Translations under genes and position numbers: made by a program
Shown: piece by piece, positions 24,992 through 34,415 of the stretch
Numbering within the stretch: position 1 is the first letter of the stretch
How the letters are laid out: every line of letters begins with the position of its first letter
Notes under the pieces: generated by a model
The model's input: only the letters and a program-made list of their open reading frames with translations
Databases searched by the model: none
Told to the model about the DNA's origin: nothing
Assembly: GCF_004099695.1 (NCBI RefSeq)
Contig: NZ_SCHL01000001.1
Location: 310,001-374,000, forward strand
Reading direction: 5' to 3'
Length of the DNA: 64,000 nt
Source: Methanosarcina sp. MSH10X1
Lineage (GTDB): Archaea; Halobacteriota; Methanosarcinia; Methanosarcinales; Methanosarcinaceae

Positions 24992-26470
24992 TTATCTTTT
25001 GCTTTTCTCAGGTATGCTGGCGTGAGATGCAGGCCTACTCTTACCTCTCACCAGGGACGCGAATATCCCGATAATGCAAAAGACCGTAAACAGGATAAAC
25101 GCATAGTGAAGGCTTAAAACGAACCGGGAGTAATATTCCGGCGTGATCTCAACGGGACCAATAATAATTGCAAAAATCATCATTGCTATGCCCATTGAAA
25201 GCATCTGGCCAAGAAGCCGCATAGTCCCGTTCATCCCGGATGCGACACCGTAGAATTTTTTGTCGACCGAGCTCATGATTGCATTCGTATTTGGGGAGGA
25301 GAAGAGCCCGAAACCTATACCAAGGACGATAAGGATAACAATCAGGTACCGGATAGGAGTTGTTTCCGTAAGGAAGATGAGAAGGAAGAGCCCAAGTGCG
25401 GTAAATGCCATCCCGACAGACGCAACAATTCGCGGTTCAATCCGGTCCGAGAGCCTGCCGGCAACCGGTGAAACCAGAGCCATGACAATAGGCTGAACTA
25501 TCAGGATACTACCCGCATTCGCAGGCGTGAAGCCTTTCGTGTACTGAAGGTCGAGGCTTAAGAGAAAGGTCACTGCAAAAGTCGCGCTGTAATTGATGAG
25601 TGCAGACAGGTTCGAAAAAGCAAAAATCCGGTTTTTTGTCAGGAGAGTAATGTCAAGAACGGGAGAAGGTATTCTCAGCTCATACAGGGCAAAGATGATG
25701 ACTCCCAGGATTCCTACGGCTATAAGAACAGCTCCTTTTAGTTCCGGGAGAACCGAGAAACCGTACATGACTGCAACTACCGCTGCACCATATATGACCG
25801 ATCCTGTCAGGTCGAACTTTTCTCCTTTACATTCAGCCCATTCGCCTTTAATCTTCCACAGGATGAGAAGAATTGCTGTAATACCTATAGGGACATTTAC
25901 GAAGAAAATGCTCCTCCAGCCAAGATACTGTGTCATTGCGCCTCCGAGTAAGGGACCAATGGAAAGCCCGATATAAACCGCGGTGATATAAACACCAAGC
26001 GCTTTTCCGCGCTCACCCGGCGGAAAGACCGAAGTAACGATAGCGACACCTGTCCCGAAAATCATTGCACTTCCGATACCCTGGATGACCCTCACTCCAA
26101 TCAACATTTCAGTTGAGGAAACCATTGTCATAACTAAAGACGAAAGGCTGAAAACCGCGATACCGTAAAGAAAAATCTTTTTCCTTCCGTAAATATCTGC
26201 GATTTTTCCTAAAGGAACAAGAAACAGTGCTGAAGAAAGGAGATATGCAGTCGCTACCCAGGAGAGAGCAATGGCATCCATGCGAAATTCGGCTCCCAGT
26301 ACAGGCAGGGCAATATTTACTGCCGAACCGTCAAAAGGAGTAATAAATCCCGCAAGTATTGCAATAAAGAGCACAACCCGCTTCTCAGCGCCGACAACAG
26401 GAACATCAGGGGTGTGGCAGATTTCCGGGACTTCAGTAAGTGATCTGTCGTTATTTGTTTCTTTTTCCAT
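24992..26470 (-). CDS. MFS drug exporter, DHA2 (EmrB/QacA) family
   Basis: A 492-residue transporter with 14 predicted membrane helices. MFS motifs are present: LGKIADIYGRKKIFLYG between helices 2 and 3, RVIQGIGSAMIFG (motif B) and the motif-C-like region IGPLLGGAMTQYLGWRSIF. DHA2 proteins export drugs and toxic compounds by proton antiport. An in-frame GTG at 26479 belongs to the ribosome site AGTGAT, and ATG 26470 is taken as start. It lies 40 bases upstream of the Isf gene on the same strand and may be co-transcribed with it. Confidence 0.92.
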   Translation of the reverse strand: MEKETNNDRSLTEVPEICHTPDVPVVGAEKRVVLFIAILAGFITPFDGSAVNIALPVLGAEFRMDAIALSWVATAYLLSSALFLVPLGKIADIYGRKKIFLYGIAVFSLSSLVMTMVSSTEMLIGVRVIQGIGSAMIFGTGVAIVTSVFPPGERGKALGVYITAVYIGLSIGPLLGGAMTQYLGWRSIFFVNVPIGITAILLILWKIKGEWAECKGEKFDLTGSVIYGAAVVAVMYGFSVLPELKGAVLIAVGILGVIIFALYELRIPSPVLDITLLTKNRIFAFSNLSALINYSATFAVTFLLSLDLQYTKGFTPANAGSILIVQPIVMALVSPVAGRLSDRIEPRIVASVGMAFTALGLFLLIFLTETTPIRYLIVILIVLGIGFGLFSSPNTNAIMSSVDKKFYGVASGMNGTMRLLGQMLSMGIAMMIFAIIIGPVEITPEYYSRFVLSLHYAFILFTVFCIIGIFASLVRGKSRPASHASIPEKSKR

Positions 26471-26699
26471 ATATATCACTGATCAGAAAGGTCGTTATCT
26501 GCAGCCTGCAGGGTCAGGAAAATCGCAATCGATCCTGTAAAGTATAGGTTTTTCAGGTTAATACTCCTTATAATACATTTCCTCAGCGCGGTAGACTGAT
26601 TAACCATTTAGTATAACTTACTTATTATTAAATACTCTACCATTCAGCCGCAAGCGTGGCGTCGCTTGAGCCCGCCCCGGTTACAGCGGTCTGGATAAT

Positions 26700-27036
26700 C
26701 AGGGTTTTTGATCAAACTTTTTTTGAAAAAGTTTGCGTTGCGCCGGTTTATCACGCCGTTACGTGGGGATTTTCGCTCAAGCCTTTTTTGAAAAGGCTTG
26801 CGTTCCGCCGGTCGATCACGCTCCTGTTACACCGGTCTAGATAAATCAGAGTTTTTGATAAAACTTTTTTTGAAAAAGTTTTCGCTCAAGCCTTTTTTAA
26901 AGAGGCTTACGTTTTTGATCAAACTTTTTTTGAAAAAGTTTGCGATCAAGCCTTTTTTAAAGAGGCTTACGTTTTTGATCAAACTTTTTTTGAAAAAGTT
27001 TGCGGGCAAGCTATTTTTTGAAAAGGCTTGCAGTAA
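26700..27036. repeat. Alternating array of two hairpin repeats
   Basis: Two palindromic units alternate. Type A is AAACTTTTTTTGAAAAAGTTT (four copies, starting near 26714, 26862, 26919 and 26979, usually preceded by TTTTTGAT[C/A]A). Type B is CAAGCCTTTTTTGAAAAGGCTTG or its variant with TTTAAAGAGGCTT (four copies, near 26780, 26887, 26947 and 27007). Each has a stem of about 8-10 pairs with a T-rich loop side. The later units repeat as a block of about 60 bases. It lies in the gap between divergent genes (MFS exporter and DUF21). Both strands stay open in places, giving false peptides rich in Phe, Leu and Lys. Confidence 0.85.
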
Positions 27037-27351
27037 ACCTGGAACACAAATTAAATTATGATAACGGAGTAATAATTGAATTAAGGCTATCCAGAAAATT
27101 TTCCGCAGTAATGTTAAAGCCGTATGAAGCTTACAGGGAATTAATGGTTCGCCGGCAAATTAAGGCCTTAAGACCAGACTTTAAGACTAAGGCTATGGAA
27201 AAATATAAAACCAGGTTTAGAGGATAACGGCGATTAAGTAGGAGTAAAATTGACACGTTAAGGCGTTACAATTATTTTTATATGAAAACCACTTATGGAT
27301 TAAGCCGTTAAATTATGCCTGTATGAAGTTTATAGAGGTTATAGACTCACA
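27037..27351. other. Intergenic region upstream of the DUF21 gene
   Basis: A possible 38-codon frame (27111-27227, MLKPYEAYRELMVRR and so on, basic) has no ribosome site and no family. A partly similar stretch (GTATGAAGTTTATAGAGGTTAT, at about 27322-27343) recurs before the DUF21 gene, as if a short segment had been duplicated. The rest is spacer. Confidence 0.3.
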
Positions 27352-28473
27352 ATGAATGAAATAATTATCTGGATATTGATTTTAATCTGCCTCATGCAGT
27401 CTGCTATCTTCTCCGGTATGACTATAGGGGTTTTCGGGCTTGGGAGACTCAGGCTTGAAATCGAGGCTGAGGCAGACAGTAAAGAAGCTATTAAAATCCT
27501 GCAGATCCGGCGGGACTCTAATTTTCTGCTTACGACATTGCTCTGGGGTAATGTAGGCGTGAATGTCCTGATTGCCCTTCTTACGGATTCTGTGCTGGCA
27601 GGGGCTTCAGCTTTCCTCTTCTCTACCTTCGGGATTACCTGTTTCGGGGAGATTATGCCCCAGGCTTACTTTTCCCGGAACGCCCTGTCACTTGGAGCAA
27701 AGCTGACACCTGTCGTCCGCTTCTACCAGATGCTGCTCTATCCGGTAGCCAAGCCTACAGCTCTTATTCTCGACTGGTGGCTTGGCAGGGAGAAACTTGA
27801 GCTTTTCAAGGAACAGTCTATGCGGATTATGCTCGAAAAACATATCGAGTCCGGAAGGACCGATATTGGCACTTTTGAAGGTATAGGAGCCCTGAACTTT
27901 CTTTCAATAGATGATGTCAGCATCTCCGATGAAGGCTCACTGATAGACCAGAGAAGCATAATTTCTCTCCCGGTTGAAAATAACCGCCCGGTTTTTCCTC
28001 CGTTCAAAAGGGAGCCGACTGACTCTTTCCTGCAAAAGATCGAAGCGTCAGGAAAGAAATGGGTAATCATTACCAACCCTCAGGATGAGCCTGTAATGGT
28101 GCTTGATGCGGATGGTTTCCTGAGGGACGCAGTTTATAAGAAAGGCCCATTCATACCGCTGTCTTATTGTCATTTCCCGGTCGTGGTGAAATCTCCGAAA
28201 ACCAGGCTTGAAAAGGTAATCCGGCAGTTTAAGGTGTATCCGCAGCATCCTGAAGATGATGTCATCGACCAGGATCTTATTCTCTATTGGGGTCAGGAGA
28301 AAAGAATTGTTACGGGTTCGGATATTCTGGGTCGGCTGCTGCGGGGAATTGTGATAGAATGCGAACTGGCATCAGGATGTGAGATACCTGTCCCGCCTTC
28401 CCAGCCTGGAATTGTAAGAAGGAGAAGTTTGAGAAGAAGGAGCAAAGAAGGTAAAGAACAGAGGAAAGAATGA
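27352..28473 (+). CDS. DUF21 (CNNM/CorB-type) membrane protein
   Basis: A 373-residue protein. The N-terminal DUF21 membrane domain (about 1-150) has the features of CNNM/CorB ion transporters: QSAIFSGMTIGVFGLGRLRLE at the first helix, LLTTLLWGNVGVNVLIALL, and FGEIMPQAYFSRNAL. The following region (about 185-330) lies where CBS domains normally sit. It is divergent but ends TGSDILGRLLRGI. The C-tail is very basic (RRRSLRRRS). Members transport Mg2+ or Co2+. Whether this degenerate CBS pair binds nucleotide is unclear. Confidence 0.85.
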   Translation: MNEIIIWILILICLMQSAIFSGMTIGVFGLGRLRLEIEAEADSKEAIKILQIRRDSNFLLTTLLWGNVGVNVLIALLTDSVLAGASAFLFSTFGITCFGEIMPQAYFSRNALSLGAKLTPVVRFYQMLLYPVAKPTALILDWWLGREKLELFKEQSMRIMLEKHIESGRTDIGTFEGIGALNFLSIDDVSISDEGSLIDQRSIISLPVENNRPVFPPFKREPTDSFLQKIEASGKKWVIITNPQDEPVMVLDADGFLRDAVYKKGPFIPLSYCHFPVVVKSPKTRLEKVIRQFKVYPQHPEDDVIDQDLILYWGQEKRIVTGSDILGRLLRGIVIECELASGCEIPVPPSQPGIVRRRSLRRRSKEGKEQRKE

Positions 28474-28591
28474 GAAGGATGAAGAAAGTTAAAAAGAAAG
28501 TCTAACAATTTAAGAAAAGCAGAAAAAAGTGTAGAAAAAGGAATAAAAAGAGCCGAAAAAGAAATAAAAAAATCGAAAACGGAATAAAAAG
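28474..28591. other. A-rich convergent spacer
   Basis: A Lys-codon-like A-rich spacer (repeated GAAATAAAAA and GGAATAAAAAG) between convergent stops. Read on the minus strand it is T-rich after the SagB gene, and the short T-runs could end transcription. No gene is seen. Confidence 0.3.
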
Positions 28592-30262
28592 TTACTCTTC
28601 GTATGCCGGAAGGGTTATAACGCCTATCTCCTGAAGGGGGTAGCCCACTGCGAAATGGTAGAGGTCCTGGTATTCAAACCCTTTAAGCCCTATGGCTTCA
28701 TGCAGAGGGTCATCAAAGAAACACCCTATCCCGCAGCCCCTGAGACCGTTTGCTTCGGCTTCAAGGTAAAGAAGCTGCCCCAGAATTCCACATTCCCAGA
28801 AAAGGTATGGATATATCCAGGCGCCGAACCTGTTCAAAGGCTCTTCGAATTCCGAGAGCATGCAGGCAGTAAAGCAGGCATCTGCAGCTTTTCGCTGGGA
28901 ACAGGAAAGCTGGGCTGCAAAATAATGCAGGGTTTCCTCCATAAGCATATAGAGTTCCAGGTCTGAAGGGCAATTTTTCGGTTTTTCCCATAAAAAGTCC
29001 GGTTTCATGGCAGTTTTAAGCCTCTCTTTTTCCCCTGGATTTCGAAGGAAGATATAAAGTCCGGGAAGAACATCCTTTACCCGGTTCACGAAAAGCAGCA
29101 GGTGAGTAAAAGAACCGAAAGCCAGGGAATCGAAAATTGGGTTATTTTCCGGAAGAGTTCTCTTTAATATTGCATAGAAAGTTTCTTTTTCCATATATGC
29201 GCTATTATTCATTTCAATAGCACTTCTCCTTCCGTGGATAGCGCTGCGCAGGGGAACGGTTTCAAGATCAGACCGGCTCTTAAAACTGCTGGGCTTCAGG
29301 GATGAAACAGACTGCGTACCGGATTCCGGTTCTCTTTTTTGTTCCAGGTAATCGGTTCCGTTCTTTTGAGCTGCCGAAGCCGCTTTTTCAATACCTACCC
29401 ATTCAACATGCTTTGTGCTTAAAATATTAGGAATGCCTTTCCAGGAAAGGTTTTTAAAAGCCGGGACCACAGCGGATGAAACCCTGCCTCTGGAACAGGT
29501 TTCTCCTGCAGGATAGACCGCAAGCAGGCAGGCAGGTTCCTGTTTTTCGTGACCTTTCTCTCCGGATATACCGAGCAGGGCTGCGACTTCTTTCGAACCC
29601 ATATCCAGAAGAAGGCTCGTTCTCCAGCCAAGCCCGGCAGCCGCAAAGGTCAGGGCAGCAATTGCATGCCCAATATCATGCTGCGCATACCGGAAGGCTC
29701 TGAGCCCGTATTTCCAGGAGACCCGCCAGTAAATTGAAGTCAGACCTACAAAAAGAGTGCCTTCGGGAAAGCCCGAACGTATAAGTTCCCAGGTTTCCCG
29801 GGAGAATTCGGCTCTGAGTTCAAGGGCATGAGGCAAAGGAGCATAATGGCAGACCGAGGGGTTTTTCAGAAATCCCTTTACAGGGCCGGAAAGGAGATAT
29901 GCCTCGGTAGGATGGAGGTTTCCGCTTGAGGGATTGACACGGAGAGGCCATTTCGTACCTCCTGCCGCCTTCCAGGCCGAAATGGCAAAACTGTCAAAGA
30001 AAAGCCTGGAAATCGATTTTGCACTCAGCTCTGACGGCTTGATCTTTTCCGGTGAGAAAGCCTGTTCATATGCAGGAAAAATCTCAGCTTTTATCTGCTT
30101 ATCGCTCCAGAGATCCAGATTTAGAAGTTGAGTGCCGCGATAGTTAAGGAAAGGATCTGGCTTGATTTGCATATCCAGGCGGTGAGGCCCGGAGGCATAA
30201 GCTTTGAAATTGTGTTTACTTTCCTTGTGATAAGCCAGTATAGCTTCAAGTTCCGTTGTCAT
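28592..30262 (-). CDS. Tandem-domain SagB/ThcOx-type FMN dehydrogenase
   Basis: A 556-residue protein with two nitroreductase-fold domains. The first (about 80-270) shows the SagB marks RVNPSSGNLHPTEAYLL and FRYAQHDIGHAIAALTFAAAGLGW. The second (about 335-556) starts AIHGRRSAIEMN and contains the parallel helix ECGILGQLLYLEAEANGLRG. SagB domains oxidise azolines to azoles in thiazole/oxazole peptides, but two-domain versions occur widely in archaea without such clusters. No cyclodehydratase or precursor gene is adjacent, so the substrate is unknown. ATG 30262 is preferred to the GTG three codons upstream. Confidence 0.85.
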   Translation of the reverse strand: MTTELEAILAYHKESKHNFKAYASGPHRLDMQIKPDPFLNYRGTQLLNLDLWSDKQIKAEIFPAYEQAFSPEKIKPSELSAKSISRLFFDSFAISAWKAAGGTKWPLRVNPSSGNLHPTEAYLLSGPVKGFLKNPSVCHYAPLPHALELRAEFSRETWELIRSGFPEGTLFVGLTSIYWRVSWKYGLRAFRYAQHDIGHAIAALTFAAAGLGWRTSLLLDMGSKEVAALLGISGEKGHEKQEPACLLAVYPAGETCSRGRVSSAVVPAFKNLSWKGIPNILSTKHVEWVGIEKAASAAQKNGTDYLEQKREPESGTQSVSSLKPSSFKSRSDLETVPLRSAIHGRRSAIEMNNSAYMEKETFYAILKRTLPENNPIFDSLAFGSFTHLLLFVNRVKDVLPGLYIFLRNPGEKERLKTAMKPDFLWEKPKNCPSDLELYMLMEETLHYFAAQLSCSQRKAADACFTACMLSEFEEPLNRFGAWIYPYLFWECGILGQLLYLEAEANGLRGCGIGCFFDDPLHEAIGLKGFEYQDLYHFAVGYPLQEIGVITLPAYEE

Positions 30263-30400
30263 AGAAAGCACGCCCTGTAACCGGATAAATCGAATTCTTA
30301 AACTGCCTTTTCGGTAAAGTACTTCTTGCTTTTTCGTTAAAGTGAATCTATGTGCGAGATCTTAATAGGATATTGGCCTTTAATAAAATTTTAGAAAGAT

Positions 30401-30943
30401 TTAAGCTTTTTTCAGGAGTTCAAGTATGGCTTTTCCAAAAGCATCAGCACTTGCAGGGTCCCGCCCTGTAACCACATGGCCAGAAACCACTACTTCCCGG
30501 TCCAGATAAACAGCCCCATGTTCCTCAAGTTCGCGTACTGTATCCGGGCTTTTGAAAACCGTGCTCTCTTTACCCTTCAGGACACCCGTTCTTGCAAGTA
30601 CTACAGGGGAGATGCAAATTGCGGAAACCACCTTTTTAAGGGCGTCCGCTTCCTTTACGAGCTTTTGCAGAGCTTTGTTGTCCCACAGGTACTTTCTTGA
30701 GCCCGATCCTCCGGAAATTACTATTGCATCAAATTCATCAATTCTGGCTTCCGAAATCGTGATATCAGGCTTGATTGTGCCTCCCAGCATTCCTTTAGCC
30801 GATTGCGTGGATTCGGCTGCAACAGTAACTTCTACTCCCGCAGCCTCAAAAAGCTGCTTAGGAACAAAACATTCCTCATCCCTGAACTGTTCCTGGGCGA
30901 TTACAAGCAGGATTTTCTTGCCTTCATACTCTGTTTTCACCAT
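30401..30943 (-). CDS. DJ-1/PfpI family protein
   Basis: A 180-residue protein of the ThiJ/DJ-1/PfpI superfamily. The nucleophile elbow is VSAICISPVVLA with the reactive Cys near residue 110. The acid is seen in QFRDEECFVPKQLFE and the core in DAIVISGGSGSRKYLWDN. A deglycase, chaperone or protease role is possible. Position after the elbow carries Ile rather than the His of PfpI proteases, so protease activity is less likely. ATG 30943 has the ribosome site GGAGGG eight bases upstream. Confidence 0.88.
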   Translation of the reverse strand: MVKTEYEGKKILLVIAQEQFRDEECFVPKQLFEAAGVEVTVAAESTQSAKGMLGGTIKPDITISEARIDEFDAIVISGGSGSRKYLWDNKALQKLVKEADALKKVVSAICISPVVLARTGVLKGKESTVFKSPDTVRELEEHGAVYLDREVVVSGHVVTGRDPASADAFGKAILELLKKA

Positions 30944-31150
30944 CTGGCTGCCCTCCTGTAAGTTCAAAAAGTAAAACTCGAATAAAGAAGAAACGAAATA
31001 TCTTGGTAACCCTATTTCCTTAAGGGTATGGACATGAAAATATAAATGGATGCTTCTTTTAGAGAGTATGAGCTGAGAAAGATTATAAAGAGCCTGAGAG
31101 CTTCAGAGGCGTTTAATAAAAATTCGTTTGTAAATTACCCGTATTCTACT
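30944..31150. other. Spacer between DJ-1 and DUF92 genes
   Basis: A 60-codon plus-strand frame (31046-31228) overlaps the 3' end of the DUF92 gene antisense and looks non-coding. Nothing else is seen. A TATA-like tract near 30975-31045 may serve the DJ-1 gene. Confidence 0.3.
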
Positions 31151-32506
31151 TCAGGTTATGAGATAGTAAAGGCCTGCGGAAATTCCTGCCCCTGCAAAAG
31201 TTGCCGCGAAATTGACTCCGCTGTTTGAAAGTACTCCCCTCTTTTGAAGAGTAGCCCCAAGGAGACTGTCAATATTTGTTCCGAAAAAGCCTCCTGCTGT
31301 AGTTATAAGGACTGTTAATATGAGGTTGTCCGAGATTCCCAGCAAGTATGCAAGAATTCCGATTACTGCAGAACCGAGGATTGCGGCAAATTCACCGAGC
31401 ATTGACACTGCTCCGTCAGCTCCGGGTTCCGAGAGTTTCAGGGTTGTTATCATTCTTGGCCTTCCTTTTGCAGTTGTGCCTATTTCACTTGCCAGGGTAT
31501 CTCCGGTAGCCGTCGCAACCGTGCCCATATAAGCATAGACAATAGGAAGGCTGTGCTCCGGAAAAACTCCATATGCTACTGCCAGGGCGAGAGCTGCCAT
31601 ACTGTTCGAAAATACATTTTCATAGCTCCTGATTCCATCTTTAGCCTGCGCAATTCCTATGGATTCTTTGTATGCATATTTGTATCTTGTAAACCCGCCT
31701 CCCAGAATAAAAAATGTAAGCAGGAGCAGGAACCAGGAAATCCCGCTGAAGACGATTATCAGGACTCCAAGCAGGGCAGCGCTTAGCAGGGCAGAGACAT
31801 CTGCAATCTTAGCCCTGTAAGCCAGCACGCCCAGGAAAAATGAGAAGGCGAGCGCAACAACCATTTTTTCGGGAGGTACCCAGTACCTGAACTCCTCAAA
31901 GATCCACATCGTCATCCCTGCGCCAAGGGGTACCGAAATATTCTTATCGATTTTAGAGGGAATTGACTCGAAAAGCGAGCCTGTAACCGCCCCGATCACG
32001 GCTATGAAGAAGACCAGATTATATGAAACCGAAAGCTCCTGCCAGTAGATAATCCAGCTTGCGGCAAGAAATGCAGCAGCAATCCGGAGTGCCAGGAAAG
32101 TTGAGCTCCAGAGTATTGAAAAACTTCTCTTTTTTATCCGGTTCCGTCTTGTATTAAAATCAGGCACAGGATCGGTTTCGGAAAAAGAAGTACTGTGGTT
32201 TCCTACTGCTGCAACCGCAAACGCGGCGAGTACTATGTAAAAAGGATAGGTGTAAGAAGAGCCTCCCGAAATTACGGAAACAAAGAGCATTAGAGCAAGA
32301 GAAAAGATAAGGCTGGTAACGTCTCTGCCGCAGGAAAAAGCGCTTCCTGAAAACCTGATTCCCACGAAAAGCCCTATAGAAAGGATAAAGAGAAGATTCA
32401 CCCCTGCAAAAGGAGCTATAAGGATGAGCAGGAGATAAAGGATTTGCGTTACAGGAATCCCCTGGAAGGAATCCCCTTTTTTGAATGATCGGGCAGCTCT
32501 GTTCAT
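31151..32506 (-). CDS. DUF92 family polytopic membrane protein
   Basis: A 451-residue membrane protein. The C-terminal half (about 205-451) is the DUF92 domain: GVLAYRAKIADVSALLSAALLG, then YMGTVATATGDTLASEIG and GGFFGTNIDSLLGATLQKRG. Relatives include plant VTE6, a phytyl-phosphate kinase, so an isoprenoid-phosphate kinase acting in lipid recycling is a reasonable guess. The N-terminal half adds about seven membrane helices and resembles dolichol kinase-type proteins only in general. It is divergent from the disulfide oxidoreductase gene. Confidence 0.82.
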   Translation of the reverse strand: MNRAARSFKKGDSFQGIPVTQILYLLLILIAPFAGVNLLFILSIGLFVGIRFSGSAFSCGRDVTSLIFSLALMLFVSVISGGSSYTYPFYIVLAAFAVAAVGNHSTSFSETDPVPDFNTRRNRIKKRSFSILWSSTFLALRIAAAFLAASWIIYWQELSVSYNLVFFIAVIGAVTGSLFESIPSKIDKNISVPLGAGMTMWIFEEFRYWVPPEKMVVALAFSFFLGVLAYRAKIADVSALLSAALLGVLIIVFSGISWFLLLLTFFILGGGFTRYKYAYKESIGIAQAKDGIRSYENVFSNSMAALALAVAYGVFPEHSLPIVYAYMGTVATATGDTLASEIGTTAKGRPRMITTLKLSEPGADGAVSMLGEFAAILGSAVIGILAYLLGISDNLILTVLITTAGGFFGTNIDSLLGATLQKRGVLSNSGVNFAATFAGAGISAGLYYLIT

Positions 32507-32943
32507 TATAGTACATCTTTTGTTTTTCTCTTTGTGGAAAGTTACATAGAATATGCTTATCTTTATAAATAGATAGTTGTTTTTTCTCTCAGAGATGATT
32601 TAAAAATATGGACTAAAATTTAAAAAGATCGGTTCTGGCATTTGCGGTCAGAAGAAATTTACGCGAACCCTCAACCCTTCAGAGATTATCCGATCAATAA
32701 AATAACTTTTGCTTCACATCTGTTTTTCAGGATTTTCCCATACTTTATTTAGCTTCCGGGTTTTATTGCTTCCATGTTTCACTGAACTCTATCCGGGGTT
32801 CAGAATTTTCCGGACTAATATTAACTCATTTTTCAGGCTTATACCCGAAATCTAATAAAAATTCCGATCCATAAGTATAACCAGAAATAGATTGTATTAT
32901 AACCGACGAAGCTGCAAGCCACATTCGGCTGTGAGGGGGAAGC
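32507..32943. promoter_or_regulatory. Divergent promoter region of 437 bases
   Basis: No gene is seen. TATA-like DNA on the minus side lies near 32555-32575 (CTTTATAAATAG) for the DUF92 gene. On the plus side AATAAAAATTCCGATCCATAAGTATAA (in parts, 32855-32880) may serve the oxidoreductase. GAGGGGGAAGC precedes ATG 32944 as ribosome site. Confidence 0.4.
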
Positions 32944-34374
32944 ATGGAGAATTACGACCTCATCGTGATAGGTACGGGTTCTGCAATGAACTATATAAAT
33001 TCTATTATCGATTCGAACCCGGAAATGAGAGTAGCCATTATCGACAAAGACGAACCAGGCGGGATCTGTCTTACACGAGGGTGCATCCCTTCAAAGACCC
33101 TGCTCTATCCTGCCGAACTAATTAGAGAAGTGGAAAACGCACCCTTTTTTGGAATTAAGCTTGAAATAGAGAATATTGATTTTCTCGGGATTATGGAAAG
33201 GATGCGCAGGAAAATAGGAGAGGAAATCGAAGCGATAAAGAAGAGCCTGACAGAAAACCCGTATCTCGACTACTACCATGAAAGTGTTGAGTTCATATCT
33301 CCTTATACTCTTAAAGCAGGCGAAAAAACCCTCCACTCCGAAATGATTTTCCTCTGTACCGGTTCAAGACCTGCAATCCCGCCCGTTAAAGGACTGGAGG
33401 AAGCGGGTTACCTTACAAGCGACACTGTGCTTGAACTTGTGGAATGTCCAAAAAAGCTTGCGATCCTTGGAGGGAGTTATATTGCAGCCGAATACGGGCA
33501 CTTTTTCTCGGCTATGGGAGCCGAAGTTACGGTTATAGGGAGAAACTCTCAGTTTCTTCCGCAGGAAGAACCCGAGATTTCCAGACTTGCCATGATGAAG
33601 ATGTCAGAGTACATGCAGATCATTACAAACCATGAAGCCGTAGAGGTCAGGAAAGAAGAAAGCGGGCAGAAAGTTGTTATTGCAAAAAACAGGAATTCGG
33701 GACAGGAAGTAAAAGTTACTGTCGATGAAATCCTTGTAGCAACTGGAAGAGTTCCGAACACCGATATTCTCCACCCCGAGAGAGCCGGAATCAAAACCGA
33801 TACTCAAGGCTGGATTCTGGTGAACGAATATCTCGAGACCTCACAGCCGAATATCTGGGCGTTTGGGGATGCAAACGGAAAATACCTGCTAAAGCACGTA
33901 GGGAACTACGAATCAGGAATAGTTTTTCTCAACGCGATCCTGAAGGAAAAAGTAAAGGCAGACTACCACGCCGTACCTCATGCCGTCTTTTCCTACCCCG
34001 AAATTGCAGGGGCAGGCATGGGAGAGCGGGAAGCTGTGGAAAAATATGGAGAGGAAAGAATTGTCATAGGTCTCAAGTTCTTTGAAGATACTGCCAAGGG
34101 AGCGGCTATGGAAGTCAGGGATTATTTCGTGAAGGTGATCCTTGATGCGGAAGAAGAAAAAATTCTGGGAGCCCATATTATAGGCCCTCATGCTTCAATC
34201 CTGATCCACCAGATAATTCCTCTCATGTACACCGAATCGAGGAGTCCTGAACCGATAATGCGGGCTATGGATATCCACCCGTCCCTGAGCGAGGTTGTAA
34301 CGCGGGCATTTTATTCTCGGCTGTCGGCTGAACATTATCATCATTTCCTGAAACATATCGGGCTTGAGGACTGA
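32944..34374 (+). CDS. Dihydrolipoamide dehydrogenase-like flavin disulfide oxidoreductase
   Basis: A 476-residue class I pyridine nucleotide-disulfide oxidoreductase. It shows the N-terminal FAD fold (DLIVIGTGSA), the redox-active cysteines C42 and C47 (GGICLTRGCIPSKTLL), the NAD(P)-binding GGSYIAAEYGHFF, the second FAD motif WAFGDANGKYLL and the dimer-domain HPSLSEVV with the catalytic His. The core CLTRGC differs from the usual CLNVGC. No 2-oxoacid dehydrogenase genes are near, so it more likely reduces a thiol, metal or other disulfide substrate. It belongs to a redox-rich stretch. Confidence 0.88.
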   Translation: MENYDLIVIGTGSAMNYINSIIDSNPEMRVAIIDKDEPGGICLTRGCIPSKTLLYPAELIREVENAPFFGIKLEIENIDFLGIMERMRRKIGEEIEAIKKSLTENPYLDYYHESVEFISPYTLKAGEKTLHSEMIFLCTGSRPAIPPVKGLEEAGYLTSDTVLELVECPKKLAILGGSYIAAEYGHFFSAMGAEVTVIGRNSQFLPQEEPEISRLAMMKMSEYMQIITNHEAVEVRKEESGQKVVIAKNRNSGQEVKVTVDEILVATGRVPNTDILHPERAGIKTDTQGWILVNEYLETSQPNIWAFGDANGKYLLKHVGNYESGIVFLNAILKEKVKADYHAVPHAVFSYPEIAGAGMGEREAVEKYGEERIVIGLKFFEDTAKGAAMEVRDYFVKVILDAEEEKILGAHIIGPHASILIHQIIPLMYTESRSPEPIMRAMDIHPSLSEVVTRAFYSRLSAEHYHHFLKHIGLED

Positions 34375-34415
34375 GGAATTTCCTTACTTCTTTAGATCGG
34401 CTATTTAATTCACAT

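Noticed and set aside
26798-27061. Open frames on both strands with repeated Phe/Leu/Lys peptides
   Set aside because: They arise from the palindromic hairpin repeats, which keep several frames open; no start or ribosome site.
31046-31228. 60-codon frame with CPCKSC near the DUF92 gene end
   Set aside because: The cysteines fall in sequence antisense to conserved DUF92 codons; it looks like chance.
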